From assembly GCF_007997075.1 (NCBI RefSeq), contig NZ_VORS01000002.1, positions 434,001 to 498,000 of the forward strand: a DNA stretch of 64,000 nucleotides, in the 5' to 3' direction. Below the pieces are notes generated by a model, which saw nothing but the letters and a program-made list of their open reading frames with translations, ran no database searches and was not told the DNA's origin. Shown one piece after another: positions 25,945-34,044 of the stretch; position 1 is the stretch's first letter, and each line of letters begins with the position of its first letter. Origin of the DNA: Polaribacter sp. IC073. GTDB taxonomy: Bacteria > Bacteroidota > Bacteroidia > Flavobacteriales > Flavobacteriaceae. Both the position numbers and the translations under genes were made by a program.

Positions 25945-27393
25945 ATGAAAATTTTAGATAAATACATCTTAAAAACATTTCTAGTACCTTTTGCAGCGAC
26001 CTTTTTAATTGTTTTATTTGTCTTGGTAATGCAATTACTATGGCAAACTTTTGAAAACATCGCGGGTAAAGGTATTAGCGTATTGTTTATTTTAAAATTT
26101 TTATACTACACATCGCTTAGTATTGTACCACAAGCATTACCTATTGCAGTACTGCTCTCTTCTATTATGGCCTTGGGTAGTTTAGGAGAAAATTATGAGT
26201 TTGCTGCAGCAAAATCTGCCGGAATTTCGTTACAACGCTTGGTAAGACCTCTTGTCTTTTTAACACTTCTTTTAAGCGGAATCAATTTTTTATTCCTGAA
26301 CAACATCTTTCCGTATGCCATCTTTAAACAGCAGAATTTATACTATAATATAAAAAAGAAAAAACCAGCTCTAGCATTGGTTCCTGGTAGTTTTAATAGT
26401 GATTTACCTAATTATCAAATTAAATTTGATGAAAAATATGGTGAAGAAAAAAATTTATTAAAAAATGTATTAATTTACGATTTAAGCTCTAGACAAGGAA
26501 ACCAGAAAGTAATTACTGCAGAAAGAGGTAAAATTATCTCTGAAGAAGGGAGTAGATATATGACCTTTATTTTATACGATGGTTATTATTATGAAGATCA
26601 TACAAAGTCTTCAAAATCGATTTCTAAGAAAGCCAAAATGCCCGCTTCACAGGCAAAGTTTAAAGAATATGAGTTTAATATTGATATTTCTGATATTGTT
26701 GGTGATGGGTCTCTAGACAACGAAAACTTTAAGAATAATTATAAGATGCTTCAATTAGAGCAACTAAATGACACCATACCCCTTTTAAAGACATCTTATA
26801 ACGATTTGTTGCTATCTCGAGCCAATAGTATTTCGTCGATCTCTAAATCGAAACAATTATACAAATACGCGGATTCTATAAAAGCACAAAATATAGATTC
26901 AACGAGTATTCTTGAAAATTTTACTCTAAAAGATAAAATCAGTATTTTAAACGGTTCTAAGACCAAGATGAATAGTGCGCTTACAAATATAAAAAACAAC
27001 ATAAAAAATATTAAATGGAAAAGAAAGACCTTAAACTTTTTCGATTCTGAATATTATGGTAGAATTGCCCTATCATTCTCTTGCCTAATTTTATTTTTTA
27101 TTGGTGCTCCGTTGGGTTCAATAATTAGAAAAGGTGGTTTTGGCTTGCCAATGATCATGGCAATAGCTATTTACGTGCTGTATTTCTTCGGAAATACTAT
27201 GGGTAAAAATTTAGCTGAAGAAAGTTCAATTTCTTCTTTATTGGGTTCTTGGATCTCTGCTCTTGTTATGATTCCTTTCGGAATTTTCTTAACAAGAAGA
27301 GCAACCAAAGACAAAGGACTCTTTAACATTGACGTGATTTTAAATCCAATTAAAAATTTATTTCTAAAATTTAAGTCTAAAAAAGACATATAA
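25945..27393 (+). CDS. LptF/LptG-family permease of LPS export
   Basis: The 482-residue inner-membrane protein starts MKILDKYILKTFLVPFAATF, the typical LptF/LptG opening. It has three N-terminal helices, a long periplasmic beta domain (about 115-350) and three C-terminal helices with LILFFIGAPLGSIIRKGGFG then LPM. LptF and LptG form the channel of the LptB2FG ABC transporter that extracts LPS from the inner membrane. Which of the two this is cannot be settled from sequence alone. The motif TACTTTTG (25932-25939) lies just before the start and could direct a nearly leaderless transcript. Confidence 0.92.
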   Translation: MKILDKYILKTFLVPFAATFLIVLFVLVMQLLWQTFENIAGKGISVLFILKFLYYTSLSIVPQALPIAVLLSSIMALGSLGENYEFAAAKSAGISLQRLVRPLVFLTLLLSGINFLFLNNIFPYAIFKQQNLYYNIKKKKPALALVPGSFNSDLPNYQIKFDEKYGEEKNLLKNVLIYDLSSRQGNQKVITAERGKIISEEGSRYMTFILYDGYYYEDHTKSSKSISKKAKMPASQAKFKEYEFNIDISDIVGDGSLDNENFKNNYKMLQLEQLNDTIPLLKTSYNDLLLSRANSISSISKSKQLYKYADSIKAQNIDSTSILENFTLKDKISILNGSKTKMNSALTNIKNNIKNIKWKRKTLNFFDSEYYGRIALSFSCLILFFIGAPLGSIIRKGGFGLPMIMAIAIYVLYFFGNTMGKNLAEESSISSLLGSWISALVMIPFGIFLTRRATKDKGLFNIDVILNPIKNLFLKFKSKKDI

Positions 27394-27397
27394 AAAT

Positions 27398-28543
27398 ATG
27401 ACCTCTTTATCAAACGAAAAAAGTACAGAACTTAACAATATTGCAGAAGCAATTGAAGATGTAAGAAACGGAAAGGTAATTATTGTTGTTGACGATGAAA
27501 ACCGAGAAAACGAAGGAGATTTCTTAGCAGCAGCTGAAAAAGCAACTCCAGAATTAATTAATTTTATGGCAACTCATGGTCGTGGATTAATTTGTGCACC
27601 GTTAACAGAAAAACGTTGTAAAGAGCTAGATTTAAACATGATGGTTCTTAACAACACAGATCCTATGGAAACGGGCTTTACAGTTTCTGTAGATTTACGT
27701 GGAAAAGGTGTTACCACAGGGATTTCTGCTGCCGATAGAGCGCTTACCATGCAAGCTCTAGTAGATAAAGATACCAAACCTTTCGACTTAGCAAGACCAG
27801 GACATATTTTTCCTTTAAGAGCTAAAGAAGGTGGTGTTTTAAGAAGAACTGGGCATACAGAAGCTGCTATTGATTTTGCTCGTTTGGCTGGTTTAGAACC
27901 TGCCGGAGTTATTGTAGAAATAATGAATGAGGATGGTACTATGGCTCGTTTACCACAACTTTTAGAAGTTGCTAAAAAGTTCGACATTAAAATAGTTTCT
28001 ATTGAAGACTTAGTTGCGTACAGAATGGAGCATGATTCTTTGATTGAAAAGAAAGAAGATTTCGATATTACTACTCGTTTTGGTGACTTTAGAATGCGAG
28101 CGTATGAACAAACCACCAATAATCAAATTCATATTGCATTAACCAAAGGTGCTTGGTCTAAAGAAGAAGGCGTTTTAACACGCGTAAATTCTACTTCTGT
28201 AAATAATGACATCTTAGGAACTTTAACAAATAATGCAGACAAGAAATTAGACCAAATGTTTCAGGTGATTAATGATGAAGGAAAAGGAGCAATCCTTTTT
28301 GTGAATCAGCAAAATCAATCTCAAAACTTACTATCTAGATTAAAGATTTTAAAAGAAAATCAACTAAATGGAAAAATAAAAGCACCAGAAATTAAGTTAG
28401 ATAATAGAGATTTTGGTATTGGAGCTCAAATTTTACACGACTTAAACATTAGTAAACTAAAATTAATTACAAACTCTCAACAAACAAAAAGAGTGGGCAT
28501 GATTGGTTATGGCTTGGAAATTGTGGATTATGTAAATTATTAA
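27398..28543 (+). CDS. ribB: 3,4-dihydroxy-2-butanone-4-phosphate synthase fused to a degenerate GTP cyclohydrolase II domain
   Basis: Riboflavin synthesis: the N-terminal domain (about 1-210) converts ribulose 5-phosphate to the four-carbon precursor. Its active-site motifs are intact: VVDDENRENEGDF, THGRGLICAPL, TGFTVSVD, GHIFPLRAKEGGVLRRTGHT and VIVEIMNEDGTMARLP. The C-terminal part (about 221-381) has the RibA fold signature at its end (FGIGAQILHDLNISKLKLIT, GMIGYGLEIV). However, the block where RibA carries its three zinc Cys residues contains no Cys at all (TRVNSTSVNNDILGTLTNNA). It is thus probably inactive as a cyclohydrolase. The gene starts 4 bases after the permease gene. Confidence 0.93.
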   Translation: MTSLSNEKSTELNNIAEAIEDVRNGKVIIVVDDENRENEGDFLAAAEKATPELINFMATHGRGLICAPLTEKRCKELDLNMMVLNNTDPMETGFTVSVDLRGKGVTTGISAADRALTMQALVDKDTKPFDLARPGHIFPLRAKEGGVLRRTGHTEAAIDFARLAGLEPAGVIVEIMNEDGTMARLPQLLEVAKKFDIKIVSIEDLVAYRMEHDSLIEKKEDFDITTRFGDFRMRAYEQTTNNQIHIALTKGAWSKEEGVLTRVNSTSVNNDILGTLTNNADKKLDQMFQVINDEGKGAILFVNQQNQSQNLLSRLKILKENQLNGKIKAPEIKLDNRDFGIGAQILHDLNISKLKLITNSQQTKRVGMIGYGLEIVDYVNY

Positions 28544-28560
28544 TTTCTAATTAAAAATAT

Positions 28561-28615
28561 AATAAATGTCATTTAGAAGTATCTTTTACATGCTTCTAAA
28601 TAACATTTATTTTTT
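28561..28615 (+). terminator. Hairpin terminator after ribB
   Basis: Long arms AAATGTCATTTAGAAG and CTTCTAAATAACATTT pair with one mismatch around a central loop and are followed by a T-run, ending the tpx-to-ribB run. Confidence 0.85.
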
Positions 28616-28655
28616 ACATAAAATACTATAAATAAAAAAACTTAAGACTAGTTAC

Positions 28656-29357
28656 CTAAAGTGTTACTACAACCCCACTTTCTAGTTCTAATGGTTTCTT
28701 ATTTTGTTGAAATAATCTTGCTGTGTGTTTTCCTTGCAATGTGATTTTTTCATTTTCTACAGAAAGCCAACTTCCTTCACGCAAACCTAAAACAGCCGTT
28801 TCATTAAATACATGAAACTCTTTTATTCTAGTTTCTCTCGTTTCTCCCATATGTGTAGAGCCTGCTACTGGGTCTAAATAATGTGCATTTATATTGAAAG
28901 GAATACATCCTAAAGTTATAAAACTTGGCGGATACACAATTGGCATGTCATTGGTATTTTTCATATCAACTCCACAAATATTACTTCCGGCACTTGTACC
29001 TAAATAGGGTGTTCCTTTTTCTAAAACTTGTTTTAAAATAGCTAAAACATCGTTTTTATATAATTGATTTACCAACTCAAACGTATTTCCACCACCTGTA
29101 AAAATAGCTTCCGCATTTAAAACAGCTTCTTTGCTATTTTTAAATTCGTGAATTCCTTTTACATCAATATTAATAATAGAAAAAGCTTTTTTTACTATGG
29201 ATGTATATTCGTCATAAGAAATGCCACCTGGTCTTGCATACGGAATAAAAGTAAGCGTTTTTACACCCTTAAAATGCAATTCTAATGTAGGCAACAAATA
29301 GTCTAAATAACCACTCCCAAAAACAGTTGAAGTACTCGCGATAATCATTTTTTTCAT
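28656..29357 (-). CDS. pepE: Peptidase E (alpha-aspartyl dipeptidase)
   Basis: A serine peptidase of family S51 that cleaves N-terminal Asp from dipeptides such as Asp-Leu. The 233-residue protein shows FTGGGNTFELVNQL and the nucleophile motif YLGTSAGSNICG (Ser 122 by my count). INAHYLDPVAGSTHMGETR then supplies the His side of the triad. Length matches the family. It has no signal peptide and stands alone on the minus strand, divergent from the two surface-protein genes. Confidence 0.92.
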   Translation of the reverse strand: MKKMIIASTSTVFGSGYLDYLLPTLELHFKGVKTLTFIPYARPGGISYDEYTSIVKKAFSIINIDVKGIHEFKNSKEAVLNAEAIFTGGGNTFELVNQLYKNDVLAILKQVLEKGTPYLGTSAGSNICGVDMKNTNDMPIVYPPSFITLGCIPFNINAHYLDPVAGSTHMGETRETRIKEFHVFNETAVLGLREGSWLSVENEKITLQGKHTARLFQQNKKPLELESGVVVTL

Positions 29358-29456
29358 ACATCAAAAATAGTGAAATTGTTTTACAAAATTCACTTTAACA
29401 AAATTTTACAAGTCCATTATTACATTTTTAAGAAGCACTTTATATTTCTTTGTAAT

Positions 29457-30242
29457 ATGAGATATTTAATCCTCTTAATACTACTTTTTTCTTTCAGTAC
29501 AGAACTATTAGCTCAAGAAAAGAGAAAATTAATAAACGGTAAAGTGAAGCTAGATAGTTTATCTATTCATGATGTACACATTATTAATTTAAGCACAAAT
29601 TTAGGAACCGTTTCTAATGATTCTGGTGAATTTGACATGCCCATAAAAATAGGTGACAGTCTTTCTGTGTCTCACATAAATCTTAAGAATTTAATAATTG
29701 TAGTAACAAAAGAGAATATCAATTCTTTAAAGTTAACTATTAATTTAACGGAAGATATAACTGCATTAAAAGCGTTTGAATTACAAAAACCTAGAAGTAT
29801 TTTTGAAGAAGACAAAGATATTTTTAGCTATCCCGGACCAACTGTTAACGCCACCACATTAAAGCTTCCGTATGCAAATACAAACCCAATAATAAATAAT
29901 ACTGCCTTTAAGTTTCGCTCTGGCGCTGTTGTAGACTTGGGTAATTTAATGAACCTTCTTAACGGTAATAACAGAAGAACTAAGATTCTTAAAAAAATAA
30001 CTTTAGAAGATGAGCTACTTTTAAAAATAAGAAAGTATTTTTCAGACGCTTTTTTTATGACCGATTTACAAATAAAAGAAGAGCATATTAATTCATTTTT
30101 AAACTTCTGTCTAAAGAGAAATATCATTTATCTATTTAATAAAAAAGATAATTTAAGCCTTACTAGAGTTCTTTTAAAAGAAAGCAAGTCTTTTCCGCAG
30201 AAAGAAAACGCTGAAATAAAATTAGCTTTAAAAAAGAATTGA
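29457..30242 (+). CDS. Exported protein with carboxypeptidase-regulatory-like domain, paralogue 1
   Basis: From ATG 29457 the protein has 261 residues. A longer frame starts at 29370, but its extra 29 residues are not signal-like. The signal peptide is MRYLILLILLFSFSTELLAQ. Then comes a beta-sandwich domain of the CarboxypepD_reg type: INGKVKLDSLSIHDVHIINL, LGTVSNDSGEFDMPIKIGDS, LSVSHINL. The C-terminal half is specific to this small family (LKIRKYFSDAFFMTDLQI, NSFLNFCLKRNIIYLF). The next gene has the same architecture, so the two probably arose by duplication. Confidence 0.82.
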   Translation: MRYLILLILLFSFSTELLAQEKRKLINGKVKLDSLSIHDVHIINLSTNLGTVSNDSGEFDMPIKIGDSLSVSHINLKNLIIVVTKENINSLKLTINLTEDITALKAFELQKPRSIFEEDKDIFSYPGPTVNATTLKLPYANTNPIINNTAFKFRSGAVVDLGNLMNLLNGNNRRTKILKKITLEDELLLKIRKYFSDAFFMTDLQIKEEHINSFLNFCLKRNIIYLFNKKDNLSLTRVLLKESKSFPQKENAEIKLALKKN

Positions 30243-30319
30243 TTTAATAACAATTTATTATCAAAAAACAGCACTTTTAAAAACTAATTCTGAGATTTGT
30301 TAGTAATCAACCTACCTAT

Positions 30320-31123
30320 ATGATTAAAAAAATACTTTTAATGCTCCTTTTTAGCTTTTTCTTAACTTCTGGCTACGCTCAACAAGGTAGAGTTATTGTG
30401 AACGGTAAAGTTACAGATTCTTTAAGTACGGTTAAAAACACCAATATTATCAATATAAAAACGAAGCAAGGTACATTTTCTTCTGATAATGGTGATTTTA
30501 GAATTTTTGTAAGAGATGGAGACTCCTTAAGAATATCATCCATACAACACATTACAAAATTTGTTGTTATCAATAAAAATAATATAAATACGAGGTATTT
30601 AAATGTTAAATTAATTTACAATACAGTTGTTTTAGATACTTTCGAGTTAAAAAGACACAACTTATCTGGTAGTTTGGGTATCGATTCTAAAAGTGTACCT
30701 AACAGCAAAAAAGATTCTCTGCTAAGAAATCTAATGGATTTTTCTGAAATAGAATTTGGTAAATTAAGATTTCCTATAGACGAGATAGACAGAAGTAAAC
30801 CACCTGTGGTAAATACGGTTCCTAATTCACTTGCTGGTGCAGGAGGCAGCGCAACAATTCCTTTTAAAGATTCTGAACGTTTATGGGCTTTAAGAAAAGA
30901 GTTGGCTAGAAAAAAAGCATTTCCTTATAAAATCATGTCAGAATTAGGTGAAAAATTCTTTTTTGATAATTTAAAAATTCCGGTAGAAAACTATTTTCAT
31001 TTCTTAGAATATTGCAATCCTTTAGGTATAGAGAAACTTCATAAAGACAAAAAAATGCTAGATATTATCAAAATTCTTCAATCTGAAAGCAAAACATACT
31101 TAGAAATTATAAAAAATGAGTAA
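30320..31123 (+). CDS. Exported protein with carboxypeptidase-regulatory-like domain, paralogue 2
   Basis: The 267-residue protein has a signal peptide (MIKKILLMLLFSFFLTSGYA) and the same domain order as the preceding gene: VNGKVTDSLSTVKNTNIINI, QGTFSSDNGDFRIFVRDGDS, LRISSIQH. The C-terminal part PYKIMSELGEKFFFDNLKIP, then FHFLEYCNPLGI, lines up with YFSDAFFMTDLQI and FLNFCLKRNI in paralogue 1. The middle section differs and has an Ala/Gly/Pro stretch (NTVPNSLAGAGGSATIP). Function unknown; it is expected in the periplasm or at the cell surface. Confidence 0.82.
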   Translation: MIKKILLMLLFSFFLTSGYAQQGRVIVNGKVTDSLSTVKNTNIINIKTKQGTFSSDNGDFRIFVRDGDSLRISSIQHITKFVVINKNNINTRYLNVKLIYNTVVLDTFELKRHNLSGSLGIDSKSVPNSKKDSLLRNLMDFSEIEFGKLRFPIDEIDRSKPPVVNTVPNSLAGAGGSATIPFKDSERLWALRKELARKKAFPYKIMSELGEKFFFDNLKIPVENYFHFLEYCNPLGIEKLHKDKKMLDIIKILQSESKTYLEIIKNE

Positions 31124-31152
31124 TTTGGCGCAGTAATTGTTTTTAACCTGAT

Positions 31153-31650
31153 ATGAAATTTAAAAAATCGTTTTTATTACTCTTAGTAATTCCGTTGCTC
31201 TCCTTCTCTGCTCATAAATATTATTTGAGTTTAACGCAGATAAAATTTAAAGAAGAAACTAAATCAGTACAAATCATTATCAACGTTTTTATGGATGATA
31301 TTGAGCTAGCTTTAAATAAAGATTATAGTATCGATTTGCAACTTACAACCAAAAAAGAACTAGAGAATAATGATATTTATTTTGAAAAATACTTAAAAAG
31401 TAAACTTCAATTAAAAATTGATAATGTAGCAAAAGAGTTTGCGTATATTGGAAAAGAATATGACGGAGATTTGGTCTATTTTTACTTAGAAATAGAAAAC
31501 ATTGCTACAGTTTCTAATATAGAAGTTACCAATAAAATATTAATGAAGCATTTTCCAGGACAACAAAACTTAATAAAATCTAAAGTGGGTAAAAAGAACA
31601 AAAGTGTGCTGCTTACTAAGGATAATTATAAAGAACTATTAACTTATTAA
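31153..31650 (+). CDS. DUF6702-family exported protein
   Basis: The 165-residue protein has an N-terminal hydrophobic signal (SFLLLLVIPLLSFSAHKYY) and matches the flavobacterial DUF6702 pattern: SAHKYYLSLTQIKFKEET, IIINVFMDDIELALN, YLKSKLQLKIDN, and LMKHFPGQQNLIKSKVG near the end. Members are found next to M1 metallopeptidases and carboxypeptidase-like-domain proteins, exactly as here. Function is unknown; context suggests it works with the exported peptidase that follows 32 bases downstream. Confidence 0.85.
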   Translation: MKFKKSFLLLLVIPLLSFSAHKYYLSLTQIKFKEETKSVQIIINVFMDDIELALNKDYSIDLQLTTKKELENNDIYFEKYLKSKLQLKIDNVAKEFAYIGKEYDGDLVYFYLEIENIATVSNIEVTNKILMKHFPGQQNLIKSKVGKKNKSVLLTKDNYKELLTY

Positions 31651-31682
31651 AATTAATACTAATCAATTCAAATATCAAAATT

Positions 31683-33815
31683 ATGAAAAAAATAGGACTA
31701 CTACTCCTTTCTATTGTATTTTTAACAACGGCCACTTTTGGGCAAGAATCTAAAACAAAAGAAGGACATACCAATCAGAATAAATTTAAGCAATTAAAAG
31801 AGCTTTTACCAACACCTAATTTACAAAGAACTGCATCTGGCGCGCCAGGTATAAAATACACGCAGCAAAAAGTAGATTATAGTATGGATATTATTTTAGA
31901 TGATGACAACACTAGAATTTATGGAAATGAAACCATAACATATCATAATAATTCTGATGATACACTAACGTATTTATGGGTTCAATTAGACCAAAATATG
32001 AGAGCTGCAGATTCTAAATCACCAGACATTCAGTCGAGTCAAATTCCGAATAAAACATCTAAAGCAAGGTTTAATAAATCTTACGTGGATGCTCCTTTTG
32101 ACGGTGGTTTTAAAATTGAAAGCGTTCTTAATACAGATAACAGCAACTTATCTTATACCGTAAACCAAACAATGATGCGTATTAATTTAGCGCAACCTTT
32201 GGCTTCTGGAGACGTCTTTGAATTTAATATAAAATGGTGGTACAACATAAACAATCACAGAACAGATGGTGGTAGATCTGGTTATGAGCACTTTTCTAAA
32301 GACGGTAACAACAACTATGTAATTGCTCAGTTCTACCCAAGAATGTGTGTGTATGATAATGTAGAAGGTTGGCAAAATGATCAATTCTGGGGACGAAGTG
32401 AATTTGCTTTAGAATTTGGAGATTTTACAGTAAACATTACTACGCCAGAAGATCACATGTTAGGTGCAACAGGTATTTTACAAAATCCTAAAGATGTTTT
32501 TTCTAATAAAGAATTAAAAAGAATAGAAGAAGCAAGAAAAACTTTTGACAACCCTGTAATTATTAGAACTCAGGAAGAAGCTGAAAAAATAGAAAAAAGC
32601 AAATCTAAAAAGACTAAAACGTGGAAGTTTTATGCCGAAAATGTAAGAGATTATGCCTTTGCTAGTTCTAGAAAATTTATTTTCGACGCAATGGCAGTAG
32701 ACATCAATGGAAAAACGGTAATGGCAGAATCTTTATACTCTAAAGAAGCGAATCCTTTATACGGCGACCATTCTACAAGAGCAGTTGCACAAACATTAAA
32801 AACATATTCTAGATATACCTTTGATTATCCATATCACAAAGCAATTTCTGTAGACGGACAAATGGGAATGGAATACCCGCAGATTTGTTTCAACCCAGGA
32901 AGACCAGATCTTGCGGACGGAGGTTATTCTGATAGAGTAAAATATAGAATGATTGGTGTTACAGTACATGAAGTGGGTCATAACTTTTTTCCTATGATTG
33001 TAAATTCTGATGAAAGACAATGGACTTGGATGGATGAAGGTTTAAACTCTTATGTACAAATGTTAGCGATGATGGATTATGAAGAGGGATATCCTTTAGG
33101 CAGAGGATTGCCTAAAAATATTGTACGTTATATGGCTGGAGATCAATCTAAGATTTCTCCAATTATGTCAAAAGGAGATAATGTACATAGCTTCGGTAAT
33201 AATGCGTATGGCAAACCTGCAACTGCATTATGGATTTTGAGAGAAACAATTATGGGTAAAGAATTATTTGACCATGCTTTTAGAACCTATTCTCAAAGAT
33301 GGATGTTTAAACACCCTACTCCTGCAGATTTCTTTAGAACAATGGAAGATGCTTCTGGTGTAGATTTAGATTGGTTTTGGAGAGGTTGGTTTTATACAAC
33401 TGATGTTACAGATATTGGTATTGAAAGTGTAAAAAAGTTTTATGCCACAGATGACAATAAAGAAACCATCAATTTTATTGAAGACAAAAGCGCTGGTTTA
33501 AAAATAACGAAACCTAAAAAAGCGAATTCTAACTATTTCTATGAAGTTACATTTAACAAACCAGGTGGTTTGGTCATGCCAATTATTGTAGAGTATACGT
33601 ATGATGATGGTACTACAGAGAGAAAAACATATCCTGCTCAAATTTGGAGATATAATGACAAACAAGTTACAAAAGCGATTCACTCTGATAAGCAAATAAC
33701 TAAAATTGTAATCGATCCAGACCTAGAAACTGCAGATGTAGATGTATCTAACAACAGTTTTCCTAGAGAGAAAAAAGATAAATTTAGCAAGTTTAAAACA
33801 AAGATGAAAAATTAA
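31683..33815 (+). CDS. Exported M1-family metallopeptidase, paralogue 1
   Basis: The 710-residue protein has a signal peptide ending TATFGQ. The zinc site is HEVGH at residues 429-433 with the third ligand Glu 452 in WTWMDEGLNS, the HExxH-X18-E motif of family M1. The aminopeptidase anchor motif is represented by QMGMEYPQICF. N-terminal beta domain: VDYSMDIILDDDNTRIYGNE. The C-terminal part DLDWFWRGWFYTTDVTDIGI is conserved between both paralogues. The enzymes are expected to trim peptides outside the inner membrane, a function inferred from family membership. Confidence 0.93.
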   Translation: MKKIGLLLLSIVFLTTATFGQESKTKEGHTNQNKFKQLKELLPTPNLQRTASGAPGIKYTQQKVDYSMDIILDDDNTRIYGNETITYHNNSDDTLTYLWVQLDQNMRAADSKSPDIQSSQIPNKTSKARFNKSYVDAPFDGGFKIESVLNTDNSNLSYTVNQTMMRINLAQPLASGDVFEFNIKWWYNINNHRTDGGRSGYEHFSKDGNNNYVIAQFYPRMCVYDNVEGWQNDQFWGRSEFALEFGDFTVNITTPEDHMLGATGILQNPKDVFSNKELKRIEEARKTFDNPVIIRTQEEAEKIEKSKSKKTKTWKFYAENVRDYAFASSRKFIFDAMAVDINGKTVMAESLYSKEANPLYGDHSTRAVAQTLKTYSRYTFDYPYHKAISVDGQMGMEYPQICFNPGRPDLADGGYSDRVKYRMIGVTVHEVGHNFFPMIVNSDERQWTWMDEGLNSYVQMLAMMDYEEGYPLGRGLPKNIVRYMAGDQSKISPIMSKGDNVHSFGNNAYGKPATALWILRETIMGKELFDHAFRTYSQRWMFKHPTPADFFRTMEDASGVDLDWFWRGWFYTTDVTDIGIESVKKFYATDDNKETINFIEDKSAGLKITKPKKANSNYFYEVTFNKPGGLVMPIIVEYTYDDGTTERKTYPAQIWRYNDKQVTKAIHSDKQITKIVIDPDLETADVDVSNNSFPREKKDKFSKFKTKMKN

Positions 33816-33827
33816 GAAAATGAAGCA

Positions 33828-33853
33828 TGTCCGTTCGAACGCAATCGAGAACT
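33828..33853. repeat. Dispersed repeat, GCGCAGTCGAG family, copy 2
   Basis: TGTCCGTTCGAACGCAATCG then AGAACT, a diverged copy between the two M1 genes, 12 bases after the stop of the first. Confidence 0.65.
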
Positions 33854-33916
33854 CAGAAATATCCTGATAACAGATAAACCTTCCGGCATATTCTAATTTT
33901 TAATTTTAATAATTTT

Positions 33917-33954
33917 AAAAAGCGGTGTGAATTCATTTTCACATCGCTTTTTTT
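33917..33954 (+). terminator. Hairpin terminator after first M1 gene
   Basis: AAAAAGCGGTGTGA pairs with TCACATCGCTTTTT (one mismatch) and runs into more T residues. Confidence 0.85.
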
Positions 33955-34044
33955 ATAAAGATTTGTTAAAATTTTAACAATATTTAACGGAGTTGCTCTT
34001 ATATGCTTACTTTAGACGGCATATTTAATTCAAATCAAACAAAA

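Noticed and set aside
27574..28119. Minus-strand frame of 181 codons
   Set aside because: It is a shadow of the intact RibB domain.
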